From contig OX235273.1 in assembly GCA_944472155.2 (NCBI GenBank), positions 3,879,204 to 3,943,203 of the forward strand: 64,000 bases of DNA. The letters run 5' to 3'. Below the pieces are notes generated by a model. It saw nothing but the letters and a program-made list of their open reading frames with translations. It did not search any database and had not been told where the DNA came from. Of this stretch, positions 32,601-33,235 are shown in pieces (the first letter of the stretch is position 1; every line of letters starts with the position of its first letter). The position numbers and the translations under genes are program-made. The stretch is from Trichobilharzia szidati (lineage: Eukaryota; Platyhelminthes; Trematoda; Strigeidida; Schistosomatidae).

Positions 32601-32913
32601 TAGGAGAACCAAATAAACCAAGTCGGTTTCCTTCTGATGAACTATGAGGGGCAAGAATTCTTCTCACATTGTGTAACCCCAACTATATTGAGAGAATTAA
32701 CTGGAAACCATACGATTTAGTCGGAGCAAAAATCATGCCTGGAAGTCGGTAATTATACTTATAAAGTTAACTTAATATATTGCACGAATGGGAAATATGC
32801 CCAAAATCAGACATTACACCAACATGACAGTGGCAACTTATTCCACCCAAAATCACGCTACTTACGATATCTATAACTACGGGTTGATTCGTGATTACAT
32901 CATAAGAATCCAT
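2543..32913 (-). CDS. ACTR1: ARP1/centractin (dynactin actin-related protein), split gene, 3' end outside window
   Basis: ARP1 forms the short actin-like filament of dynactin, the cytoplasmic dynein cofactor. Six exons on the minus strand (32866-32913, 25111-25175, 24724-25050, 19434-19647, 11082-11255, 2543-2636) each have GT/AG borders and join in frame to 307 codons plus one base. The product follows animal centractin almost collinearly: [15 protein letters not shown] at the N terminus, [33 protein letters not shown], the nucleotide-binding [29 protein letters not shown] and [10 protein letters not shown]...LSGGSTLFK. Family length is about 376 residues, so roughly 68 C-terminal residues are missing and must lie left of position 1; I found no matching exon in 1-2542. 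Intron lengths are 7690, 60, 5076, 8178 and 8445 bp. Odd point: the phosphate-loop asparagine of DNGSG is isoleucine (DIGTG), encoded by the last codon of exon 1. The family assignment is very secure; expression is not visible. Confidence 0.95.
2784..2830 (-). repeat. RZ2 hammerhead-repeat relic
   Basis: The minus strand shows GATGCTAAAGAGTCTC, then AAACTAGGACGAAAC. The CUGA box has become CUAA, and the stem I arms no longer pair. It lies just beyond ARP1 exon 6. Confidence 0.5.
3030..4000 (-). mobile_element. RZ1 (Sm-alpha-type SINE), split by an RTE-I insertion
   Basis: The two outer parts (3030-3116 and 3896-4000) form one minus-strand Sm-alpha-type unit. The Pol III A-box-like TGGCCCAAATAGTCTAGTGG lies in the right part, with a box-B-like segment near 3920. 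A decayed hammerhead (ATGAAGAG, then GGGACGAA) lies near 3050-3085. The unit is divided by the RTE-I copy at 3117-3895, and the 12-bp duplication GATGGTATTCTC marks both sides. Confidence 0.7.
3117..3895 (-). mobile_element. RTE-I insertion with 12-bp target-site duplication, 5'-truncated
   Basis: This is 779 bp of RTE-I C-terminal coding sequence ([20 protein letters not shown], then [17 protein letters not shown]) plus the 3' tail, on the minus strand. The flanks at 3105-3116 and 3896-3907 both read GATGGTATTCTC, a clean target-site duplication. The copy still has a 140-codon open stretch (3384-3806) and is younger-looking than the copies at 1155 and 4275. Confidence 0.88.
4032..4220. repeat. 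Foldback made of two inverted Sm-alpha (RZ1) 3' ends
   Basis: The left arm at 4032-4081 and right arm at 4171-4220 are inverted copies (about 50 bp, a few mismatches) of the RZ1 3' terminal segment that includes CAACCTGAG and GAGCACTT. They flank an 89-bp loop holding the RZ1 middle part (CTGCTAGTCGCCATCCACCAA). No hammerhead core remains. Confidence 0.75.
4275..4645 (-). mobile_element. RTE-I fragment (C-terminal and 3' UTR), decayed
   Basis: On the minus strand the positional equivalents of [10 protein letters not shown], the GGQTKTW block and the LVVKLSQ...GRCKHPDW region can be followed through several frame changes, as in the copies at 1155 and 3117. A GGGT tetranucleotide run has expanded near 4383-4396. 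Confidence 0.65.
4646..4765 (+). repeat. SINE-B 3' half remnant
   Basis: It contains GACACTTCAAAGC, CCTATGTTCCACGCGGAAC and an A-rich tail, corresponding to the last third of SINE-B at 9280-9521. Confidence 0.5.
4766..5455. other. Unassigned, with GATA/GACA microsatellites
   Basis: No gene recognised. Short tetranucleotide runs (AGAT and AGAC units) occur at about 4985-5010 and 5066-5090. Confidence 0.5.
5460..5715. repeat. Two tRNA-like Pol III repeat fragments in opposite orientation
   Basis: On the minus strand, around 5480-5520, a box-B-like GGTTCGAATCTTGCCGTGA can be read. On the plus strand, 5608-5700 has a box-A-like GGTAGCTCAGCTG and a box-B-like AATTTGAATCCTGCCGTGA followed by the same TGTTCATTTGG. 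They look like two divergent copies of one SINE arranged as an inverted pair. Confidence 0.5.
5812..6000 (+). repeat. Inverted partner of the repeat at 8080-8262
   Basis: This 185-bp stretch (CTCAGCGAAATTGAAAT, then GTTTCCTGTGTTCGGCAAAC, then TTTGTCCCCAATCATAT) is the inverted copy of 8080-8262, with a few indels. The second copy abuts a Penelope-like fragment, so both are probably PLE-associated flanking repeats. Confidence 0.65.
6073..6378 (-). mobile_element. RZ1 Sm-alpha-type SINE, near full length, with hammerhead
   Basis: Read on the minus strand it has a Pol III box A (GTGGCCCAAGTTGTCTAGTGG), box B (GGGTTCGAGCC), the hammerhead at 6210-6256, the segment CCACCAATTCAATT and a terminal region ending in GACGGGAAAATC. 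This order (Pol III promoter then hammerhead) is that described for schistosome Sm-alpha repeats. It sits in ARP1 intron 5. Confidence 0.82.
6210..6256 (-). ncRNA. Hammerhead ribozyme (RZ1/Sm-alpha), core-mutated
   Basis: Stem I is ATCCAG with CTGGAT; stem II is GTCC with GGAC; stem III is TGC/GCA. The CTGACGAG core is present after two extra bases (TA), but the GAAA core box is GGAA. Cleavage would be after GCATC. With that core change I expect loss or strong reduction of self-cleavage. Confidence 0.8.
6409..6600 (+). mobile_element. Chimeric RZ1 copy with hammerhead
   Basis: The first 57 bp (6409-6465) duplicate, in direct orientation, the antisense 3' terminus seen at 6073-6130. They are joined to a sense RZ1 piece beginning at a box B (GGGTTCGAGCC) and running through the hammerhead to CCACCAATT. 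The unit is a template-switch-like chimera rather than a simple copy. Confidence 0.7.
6523..6567 (+). ncRNA. Hammerhead ribozyme (RZ1/Sm-alpha), CUGA box mutated
   Basis: Stem I ATCCAG/CTGGAT, stem II GTCC/GGAC, stem III TGC/GCA and the GAAA box are all intact. The CUGA box reads AUGACGAG, so the invariant C is A. This is the complementary defect to the copy at 6210-6256. Confidence 0.8.
6680..6935 (-). mobile_element. RTE-II fragment, C-terminal coding end
   Basis: An 80-codon minus-strand frame reads [20 protein letters not shown], then RSCEEEMK and the terminal EALCSSRN, the C-terminal signature of RTE-II. The tail CCTATGTTCCTCTAGGAATT follows at its 3' end. Confidence 0.8.
6950..7020 (-). 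repeat. tRNA-like SINE head
   Basis: The minus strand has GCGTCGGTGGCACAGCGGTT, CATGCACATGG and GGTTCGATCC: the tRNA-like Pol III head shared by SINE-A and SINE-B. The anticodon arm is a tight palindrome with a 4-nt loop, so it is not a working tRNA. Confidence 0.75.
7020..7096. repeat. Perfect 22-bp inverted repeat (hairpin), 33-nt loop
   Basis: Arm 7020-7041 is the exact reverse complement of 7075-7096. The arms contain ACGACCATGGACTTTTAG and its complement. It starts at the edge of the tRNA-like head. Confidence 0.92.
7334..8060 (-). mobile_element. Penelope-like element fragment (RT thumb to GIY-YIG endonuclease)
   Basis: PLEs encode an RT fused to a C-terminal GIY-YIG nuclease. In minus-strand order I read [43 protein letters not shown] (all PLE RT/linker blocks), then CGECDAY with [17 protein letters not shown] (GIY-YIG N-terminal part and its R...EH). 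A frameshift lies at CDAY. The 120-codon frame 7519-7881 is part of this. Confidence 0.82.
8080..8262 (-). repeat. Inverted partner of the repeat at 5812-6000
   Basis: Reverse complement of 5812-6000 with small indels. It lies directly upstream (in minus orientation) of the PLE coding fragment. Confidence 0.65.
8268..8428 (-). mobile_element. RTE-II C-terminal relic
   Basis: The antisense string CCTCCTCATACGATCTCCCC, then CATTCGGGTTCC and CTCGAGCAATGG are degenerate forms of the [14 protein letters not shown] and LEWNPKGKR coding blocks of RTE-II. Confidence 0.55.
8556..8980 (-). mobile_element. Penelope-like element 3' end (GIY-YIG C-terminal region)
   Basis: The minus strand reads [28 protein letters not shown], then [20 protein letters not shown] and [20 protein letters not shown]. 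This is the C-terminal half of a PLE GIY-YIG domain followed by the conserved AIAIR...P.LC.QK tail. A frame change separates the two parts. Confidence 0.78.
8985..9185 (+). mobile_element. Inverted duplicate of the PLE 3' end
   Basis: Plus-strand [18 protein letters not shown] followed by a 3' UTR (TAGAGACTATAGATTCATGA) is the inverted copy of 8556-8770. The two arms are about 200 bp and face each other around the rest of the 8556-8980 copy. Confidence 0.75.
9195..9268 (+). tRNA. tRNA-Asp(GTC)-like gene with a 2-nt insertion; probable pseudogene
   Basis: The sequence follows eukaryotic tRNA-Asp: TAGTATAGTGGTGAGTAT D arm, anticodon loop CTGTCAC (GTC), paired anticodon stem TCCGC/GTGGA with one wobble, T arm CCGGG-TTCGATT-CCCGG and acceptor TCCTCG/CGAGGA. 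A CG dinucleotide is duplicated between acceptor stem and D arm (74 rather than 72 nt). No T-run terminator follows within 50 nt. Both argue for a pseudogene or SINE-related copy. Confidence 0.75.
9280..9521 (+). mobile_element. SINE-B, full length
   Basis: A tRNA-like head (GCGTCGGTGGCATAGCCGG, box B GGGGTTCGATCCCC) is followed by a roughly 165-bp body (TTTACCTCTCTAAGCC, GGGCATGAGGCTAGCAACC) and a 3' end GAAGCCCTATATTCCACTGG ending in GAAGGA8. The 3' end matches the RTE-II terminus (see 23040-23090), as expected for a SINE using that LINE machinery. A full inverted copy is at 21549-21785. Confidence 0.85.
9522..9742 (-). mobile_element. RTE-II relic
   Basis: Minus-strand homologue of the [20 protein letters not shown] region (GATTCGAATTTTCGACACTG) and the following 150 bp. 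It has many substitutions and no open frame. Confidence 0.55.
9743..10320 (+). other. GC-richer unclassified stretch, possibly the 5' region of a retroelement
   Basis: Base composition is clearly more GC-rich than the neighbours (GGGGGTGGGTGCC, CGCACACCTC, CCGGCGCTCTTCACCGGG). It holds two short plus frames (9739-10017 and 10086-10289) without recognisable domains. The style resembles a LINE 5' UTR but I cannot name it. Confidence 0.35.
10675..10855 (-). repeat. RZ2 hammerhead-repeat relic
   Basis: Minus strand: box-B-like GTGTTCGAACCCTGG, then TTGAAGAGTTCAAACTAG and GACGAAAC, then the RZ2 tail (CGGTTACAGAACC region antisense). The CUGA box reads UUGA, and stem II is broken. Confidence 0.6.
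11082..11255 (-). CDS. ACTR1: ARP1 exon 5
   Basis: These 174 nt (58 codons, phase 0 at both ends) encode [12 protein letters not shown]..., then [20 protein letters not shown] and end with GIHQ at a GTAAGA donor. The stretch between NPSK and YPLPDG is the variable loop of ARP1 and is the least conserved part here. Confidence 0.93.
11256..11714. other. ARP1 intron 4 segment without recognised repeat
   Basis: AT-rich with a short CAG run near 11431-11442. The 98-codon plus frame 11361-11657 has no recognisable domain and I do not call it a gene. Confidence 0.4.
11715..11995 (-). mobile_element. RZ3 hammerhead/Pol III repeat, antisense copy
   Basis: Minus strand: lead-in AGACACATTACACTAGTTAC, A box TAGCTCAGTGGTA, box B GGTTCAAATC, the hammerhead at 11753-11797, and the end TTGCCTCCAACCATCTAGTA. 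It is the inverted counterpart of 12363-12715, with an RTE-I fragment between them. Confidence 0.8.
11753..11797 (-). ncRNA. Hammerhead ribozyme (RZ3), one stem I mismatch
   Basis: CUGAUGAG, stem II GUGC/GCAC, GAAA and palindromic stem III CCU/AGG ending UC are all present. Stem I is GCCUUG with GAAGGC, so only the base pair next to the cleavage site is lost (G opposite G). It is probably weakened but not dead. Confidence 0.8.
11996..12014 (+). repeat. (CTG)n run at the RZ3/RTE-I junction
   Basis: CTGCTGCTGCTGCTG followed by GATTCAACA, where the RTE-I 3' end begins on the minus strand. RTE-I copies at 24000 and 27000 also end near GATTCCAGC or CAGCAG. Confidence 0.8.
12015..12328 (-). mobile_element. 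RTE-I 3'-terminal fragment
   Basis: Minus strand: [18 protein letters not shown] then the conserved end of the ORF ([16 protein letters not shown]) and the 3' UTR ending AGTTCTGTGTTGAATCC. Only the last 300 bp of the element are present. Confidence 0.8.
12363..12715 (+). mobile_element. RZ3 hammerhead/Pol III repeat, sense copy (permuted unit)
   Basis: A box TAGCTCAGTGGTAACG (12388 onward), box B GGGTTCGAATC (about 12434), the hammerhead 12482-12526, then CTCCAACCATCTAATACC. After 20 bp the lead-in part follows (GCCACCTAGCATGGTGG, TAGGACTAGACACATTACAC). In the copy at 21846-22198 the lead-in comes first. So this copy is circularly permuted, as expected if cut from a tandem or circular form. 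Confidence 0.82.
12482..12526 (+). ncRNA. Hammerhead ribozyme (RZ3), apparently intact
   Basis: Stem I GCCUUG (12482-12487) pairs perfectly with CAAGGC (12521-12526). The core CUGAUGAG is at 12488-12495, stem II GUGC/GCAC closes a 6-nt loop, and GAAA is at 12509-12512. Stem III CCU/AGG forms a minimal palindromic helix, and the cleavage triplet GUC puts the cut between 12520 and 12521. All core residues known to be required are present. The very short stem III suggests activity as a dimer, as in other animal hammerhead repeats. Confidence 0.9.
12725..13115 (+). mobile_element. RTE-I relic
   Basis: Plus strand: equivalents of [33 protein letters not shown] and [12 protein letters not shown] can be traced through frame breaks. 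This is the oldest-looking RTE-I copy here. Confidence 0.6.
13240..13731 (-). mobile_element. RTE-III, 3' portion (second half after an insertion)
   Basis: Minus strand: [20 protein letters not shown] then VFGH, followed by a 3' UTR including CATGACGTGACGTCGTGGGA and GTCATGACTCCGTGGTTGGA. It matches the plus copy at 30165-31065. It is continuous with 14268-14690 if the insertion is removed. Confidence 0.8.
13732..14254. mobile_element. 523-bp insertion with 13-bp target-site duplication inside RTE-III
   Basis: TCTACAGAGACAG is present at 13719-13731 and again at 14255-14267, exactly where the RTE-III reading is interrupted. The insert has no A-rich tail. Its minus strand starts CCCGACCGAAAGCTGC and contains an open frame of 169 codons (13720-14229) rich in Ser/Asn/Pro. 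It resembles an isolated LINE 5' end, but I cannot assign it. Confidence 0.75.
14268..14690 (-). mobile_element. RTE-III, upstream part of the interrupted copy
   Basis: Minus strand: [14 protein letters not shown] (remnant of RT motif C), [40 protein letters not shown], then [14 protein letters not shown]. This is the RTE RT palm-to-C-terminal region. Confidence 0.75.
14695..14835 (-). repeat. SINE-B remnant
   Basis: AGGAGTGCATCTGCAGGAAA, then AATCAAACCCGG and the TAGCGAGCATTC segment are degenerate antisense versions of the SINE-B body and tRNA-like head. Confidence 0.45.
14925..15260. repeat. Dispersed repeat R4, copy 1 (diverged)
   Basis: It shares CCATTGCTATGCACGTACTT/CATG...ATCACACAA, TAAGACTATT and GACAGGTTAATAACCGA with R4 copies at 18060-18415 and 19975-20290. 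Type unknown. Confidence 0.5.
15535..15580 (-). ncRNA. Hammerhead ribozyme (RZ2), apparently intact
   Basis: Minus strand: stem I GUACUG pairs perfectly with CAGUAC; the core is CUGAAGAG; stem II UCC/GGA closes CAAACUA; GAAA is followed by palindromic stem III CAG/CUG and the GUC cleavage triplet (cut between 15541 and 15540). All essential residues are present. The loop and stem sequences differ from both RZ1 and RZ3. Confidence 0.9.
15871..15916 (+). ncRNA. Hammerhead ribozyme (RZ2), CUGA box mutated
   Basis: Identical in stems and GAAA box to 15535-15580, but the CUGAAGAG core reads AUGAAGAG. The invariant C is A, which should abolish cleavage. It is the sense partner of the inverted dimer. 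Confidence 0.82.
16035..16262 (-). mobile_element. SINE-B copy, diverged
   Basis: The antisense order is the tail TAGTAGAACATAAGGCTTCA, the body with GTTTCAGTAGCAGTG, and a degenerate tRNA-like head ending TACCGACGCAA. Divergence from 9280-9521 is high. Confidence 0.65.
16263..16530. other. Unassigned intronic DNA
   Basis: AT-rich, no recognised gene or repeat. Confidence 0.4.
16535..17105 (-). mobile_element. RTE-II C-terminal fragment
   Basis: The minus-strand frame (16684-17124) reads [80 protein letters not shown], then a frame shift into the RSCEEELK block. The tail CCTATGTTCCACTAGGAACC lies at the 3' end. It is close in sequence to the plus copy 22330-23095. Confidence 0.85.
17110..17345 (+). 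mobile_element. Penelope-like RT fragment
   Basis: The plus frame reads [20 protein letters not shown], then [20 protein letters not shown] and [15 protein letters not shown]. This is the PLE block between RT motif 7 and the linker (YRKPTHT..YLDF.S, SVVK.L..RA, L..NGYP). It is a short isolated piece. Confidence 0.7.
17346..18055. other. Unassigned intronic DNA
   Basis: No recognised domain. It contains pyrimidine-rich tracts around 17715-17750. Confidence 0.4.
18060..18415. repeat. Dispersed repeat R4, copy 2
   Basis: Shares with 19975-20290, nearly colinearly: ATAATCTAGAAAAAA, GGGATAGGGTGAGAGTATTA, GTTAATCACTGA, TTGTTTATTGATTCAACACC and GACGCAACGCCTATGC. Non-coding. I cannot place it in a class. 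Confidence 0.65.
18430..18965 (-). mobile_element. RTE-I 3' fragment, decayed
   Basis: The same 3' UTR and C-terminal order as 3117-3895 (antisense TTTGCACCGATGTGC, TTGGTTTTTACCGTCCCG, CCATCTCAGTCGATGTAG). Frames are broken. Confidence 0.75.
18990..19192 (-). mobile_element. SINE-A copy
   Basis: The minus strand has the tRNA-like head (box B GGGTTCGATTACC), the middle TGTTAAATTTGGGCTACCGA, and the end TGTGTGGAATCAAGCTTAAC with an AATAAAATAAATAAA-type tail. It is inserted in a sequence continued at 20240-20290 (GTGTGACTAAAATTGATATG / GGCAATAATTTATGCT), so the empty site is visible elsewhere in the window. Confidence 0.8.
19434..19647 (-). CDS. ACTR1: ARP1 exon 4
   Basis: These 214 nt begin with the last base of the split Leu codon, then [20 protein letters not shown], and end with EFEIVRQIK before GTAGGT. 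Two AG acceptors lie close together. Only the upstream one (exon start 19647) restores the conserved L-Y-(A/S)-T-G-R junction, so I used it. The exon carries the second phosphate-binding loop (DSGDGVTH). Confidence 0.93.
19800..19974 (+). repeat. SINE-B 3' part
   Basis: ATAAGGCTAGCAACCTGATC, then TGTTACAGAAACTTTAAGCC and CCCTATGTTCCACTGG. It lies just 5' of ARP1 exon 4 (minus orientation). Confidence 0.65.
19975..20300. repeat. Dispersed repeat R4, copy 3
   Basis: Colinear with copy 2 and extends at the right into GTGTGACTAAAATTGATATG / GTGGCAATAATTTATGCTCG, the sequence that is split by SINE-A at 18990-19192. Confidence 0.65.
20446..20462. repeat. (TG)n microsatellite
   Basis: Nine GT/TG units preceding ACATGAGG. 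Confidence 0.9.
20465..20860. other. Unassigned, with a loose internal repeat
   Basis: Two loosely related stretches (AGTAGAGGTGGGGTAGAGAA near 20620 and AATCGGGTGTGGGGTAGAGA near 20765) suggest an old duplication. They lie downstream of the PLE coding relic in the same orientation and may be its 3' UTR. Confidence 0.4.
20861..21165 (-). mobile_element. Penelope-like GIY-YIG C-terminal relic
   Basis: The minus strand reads [52 protein letters not shown], and after a frame break the [10 protein letters not shown] tail. It has the same domain order as 8556-8980 but is a different subfamily. Confidence 0.75.
21549..21785 (-). mobile_element. SINE-B, full length
   Basis: Full inverted counterpart of 9280-9521. 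Antisense tail T8CCTTCACGTTCC, body, and head CCGGGGATCGAACCCCGG ... CCACCGACGCA. The high similarity of the two copies suggests recent activity. Confidence 0.85.
21846..22198 (+). mobile_element. RZ3 repeat unit, about 350 bp, hammerhead destroyed
   Basis: Complete unit in the order lead-in (GAGCCATCTGGCATGATGG), GACTAGACACATTACACTAG, A box TAGCTCAGTGG, degenerate box B, hammerhead region, CTCCAACCACCTAATATC. The ribozyme reads CTATGACTAG and CACAAAAC, so both core boxes are lost. It defines the unit boundaries for RZ3. Confidence 0.75.
22330..23095 (+). mobile_element. RTE-II 3' part with natural 3' end
   Basis: Plus strand: [16 protein letters not shown], then [67 protein letters not shown] and, after a frame shift, [47 protein letters not shown] duplication of about 60 bp (AATTCGGATTTTCAA) occurs at 22540-22620. 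The 3' end is GAAGCCCTATGTTCCACTAG, then GGAACAATAATAGTAATAAT. Confidence 0.85.
23105..23450 (+). mobile_element. RTE-II C-terminal relic, second copy in tandem
   Basis: Equivalents of [37 protein letters not shown] and the [10 protein letters not shown] region follow directly after the previous copy's tail. It is older and more decayed. Confidence 0.65.
23455..24010 (+). mobile_element. RTE-I C-terminal fragment, long open stretch
   Basis: Plus strand: [20 protein letters not shown] equivalent with one frame break near 23590, then [20 protein letters not shown] and [20 protein letters not shown] to 23860. After that the middle of the 3' region is deleted, joining to the 3' UTR (CTTGTGTGCTTTGAG, TACCAAGTTCTATGTTGAA). 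It is over 90% alike by eye to 26265-27005. Confidence 0.8.
24035..24560 (-). mobile_element. RTE-II fragment, decayed
   Basis: Antisense GGTTTCCGAGTGGAACACAT (tail), CTCCTCCTCACAAGATCTTC, CATTCGGGTCCCACTCGACG, TTGGTTCGTTCTGGGGATAG and TTGAAAATCCGAATTTTG correspond in order to RTE-II from its 3' end inward. The tail abuts the RTE-I copy above. Confidence 0.7.
24724..25050 (-). CDS. ACTR1: ARP1 exon 3
   Basis: These 327 nt run from the split Tyr codon through [19 protein letters not shown], the central [16 protein letters not shown] and WNDMERIW segments, LLTEAPHNP and ISMQAVLS. It ends after two bases of a Leu codon, before a GTGAGT donor. This is the best conserved exon and fixes the family as ARP1 rather than conventional actin. 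Confidence 0.95.
25111..25175 (-). CDS. ACTR1: ARP1 exon 2
   Basis: These 65 nt encode [21 protein letters not shown] plus two bases of the next Tyr codon. The acceptor is TTTTCAG and the donor GTAAGT. Exon 2 and exon 3 are separated by only 60 bp, the short-5'-intron pattern usual for schistosome genes. Confidence 0.93.
25325..25548 (-). mobile_element. SINE-B copy, diverged
   Basis: Antisense ATCGAACATAAGGCTTCAGC, GAAGTTTCAGTAACAGGGGC, AGGAGTGCGTCGATCGGGAA and a decayed tRNA-like head ending ACCAATGCACC. Confidence 0.6.
25735..26228 (+). mobile_element. RTE-I relic with 3' UTR
   Basis: GTTCACTCCGTCCTCCTTTA, ACATGGCCATTG, GGTATCTGCGTTGTATCTCC and the 3' UTR to GTGCAAAGTTCTATGTTGAA. Several internal deletions remove the [11 protein letters not shown] block. 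Confidence 0.7.
26265..27005 (+). mobile_element. RTE-I C-terminal fragment, well preserved
   Basis: 118 codons are open (26297-26653): [60 protein letters not shown], then a 2-nt loss at HCAHA. The 3' end continues through [18 protein letters not shown] to GTGCCAAGTTCTATGTTGAA. In VLLYGGETW the usual Cys is Gly, as in 23455-24010, so the two share a source. Confidence 0.82.
27298..27582 (+). mobile_element. RTE-I relic
   Basis: Plus strand: [14 protein letters not shown] equivalent, then [20 protein letters not shown] and [20 protein letters not shown]. Truncated at both ends. Confidence 0.65.
27583..27985. other. Very AT-rich intron segment
   Basis: No recognised repeat. Homopolymer and AAT-type runs dominate. 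Confidence 0.4.
27990..28139 (-). mobile_element. RTE-I 3' UTR fragment
   Basis: Antisense GTAATGGTAGAAAGGAATAT, GAAGGTTAAAGAGACTGAAT and CGATTTTGAGCCATGTCACC are the same string as in 12120-12230. Confidence 0.75.
28140..28600 (-). mobile_element. Penelope-like GIY-YIG region
   Basis: The minus strand reads [38 protein letters not shown] (the GIY-YIG hallmark Y-I-G with CxC before it), then after a one-base frame change [33 protein letters not shown] and [11 protein letters not shown]. Shift and stop inside the nuclease domain show it is inactive. Confidence 0.83.
28601..28990 (+). mobile_element. RTE-I relic
   Basis: GAGTAATATTAAGGTTAAGA, TAAATCGATTCAGATAGCCA, CAGTCTATGAAGTCAGTGAC and GTAGGGAGATGTAGACTTAT follow the RTE-I coding order but with no usable frame. 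Confidence 0.65.
29330..29516 (-). repeat. SINE-B-like copy, diverged
   Basis: Antisense GGCTTAGCAAGGTGAAGGGG, GGTCGGGAATCGAACAGCGA, ACATGCATGGTTGGCGAGCA and CTATACCACTGAGGCAC match the SINE-B body and tRNA-like head. Confidence 0.65.
29520..30160. other. Unassigned intron 1 DNA
   Basis: A 96-codon plus frame (29698-29988, [15 protein letters not shown]...) has no recognisable domain. Around 30020-30085 the string ATATGATTATGAGCAATAGT with GCTCGAAACGTCATC resembles the end of R4. Confidence 0.4.
30165..31065 (+). mobile_element. RTE-III RT C-terminal part and 3' UTR
   Basis: Plus strand: [77 protein letters not shown] (one stop, CETstopP), [20 protein letters not shown] and [20 protein letters not shown], then degenerate sequence and a 3' UTR shared with 13240-13600. 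A third RTE lineage distinct from RTE-I and II. Confidence 0.82.
31070..31834. other. Unassigned intron 1 DNA
   Basis: No recognised coding domain or repeat. Confidence 0.4.
31835..32222 (+). mobile_element. CR1-like non-LTR element, extreme 3' end of ORF2
   Basis: Plus frame: [39 protein letters not shown], then [20 protein letters not shown] and [16 protein letters not shown] stop. This is the usual CR1/Jockey ORF2 C terminus (LSYRR.RGDLI...W.RLP..VV.A.S...FK..LD). The 3' tail ACATAGGCTCCAAGGCTTCT ... AATAAATCTGAAATCTGAA recurs at 55905-55968. Confidence 0.82.
32223..32865. other. Intron 1 start region of ARP1, no recognised repeat
   Basis: AT-rich; nothing identified except the donor site at its right edge. 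Confidence 0.4.
32866..32913 (-). CDS. ACTR1: ARP1 exon 1 (start codon, residues 1-16)
   Basis: It encodes [16 protein letters not shown] and ends in a GTAAGT donor. I chose the ATG at 32913 because animal ARP1 proteins begin M-x-S-Y-D-V. The frame is also open upstream to an ATG at 32973, which would add 20 residues with no family resemblance. The donor leaves phase 0, matching the GGG codon that opens exon 2. Confidence 0.9.
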
Positions 32914-32989
32914 AGTCCCACAAGGTAGCGCACTAAATCCAAATTTGAAACAGAGTCTGTGGCCAATGTCCAATATCCAATATCCTGAT

Positions 32990-33235
32990 TACGAGCTGGT
33001 ATAAAGCAGTGATTTCTTTGAGCTCGCTTCTTGATTGTAGGGTAGAAGTTCCAGATCTTCGGTGAACTTATGCGTAGTAAGTCCCGCCACTCGACTGCTT
33101 TAGCTCTGGTAGACTCCAAGAGGAGTGGTGCGAGGAGTGGTCAAGATGTGGTTTGTAGTGTGCAGTATGTTAGGACTGAGTTGCTGCCGTGAATGGAGTT
33201 TGACCTAACACCCGTTGGTCATTCGGTGTAGTCAT
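32990..33235. repeat. Dispersed repeat R5, copy 1 (upstream of ARP1 exon 1)
   Basis: GCTCGCTTCTTGATTG, GTCCCGCCACTCGACTGCTT, GACTCCAAGAGGAGTGGTGC and ATTCGGTGTAGTCAT align with 39590-39860. It begins 80 bp upstream of the ARP1 start codon, so ARP1 5' UTR/promoter sequence may derive from it. Class unknown. Confidence 0.6.
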
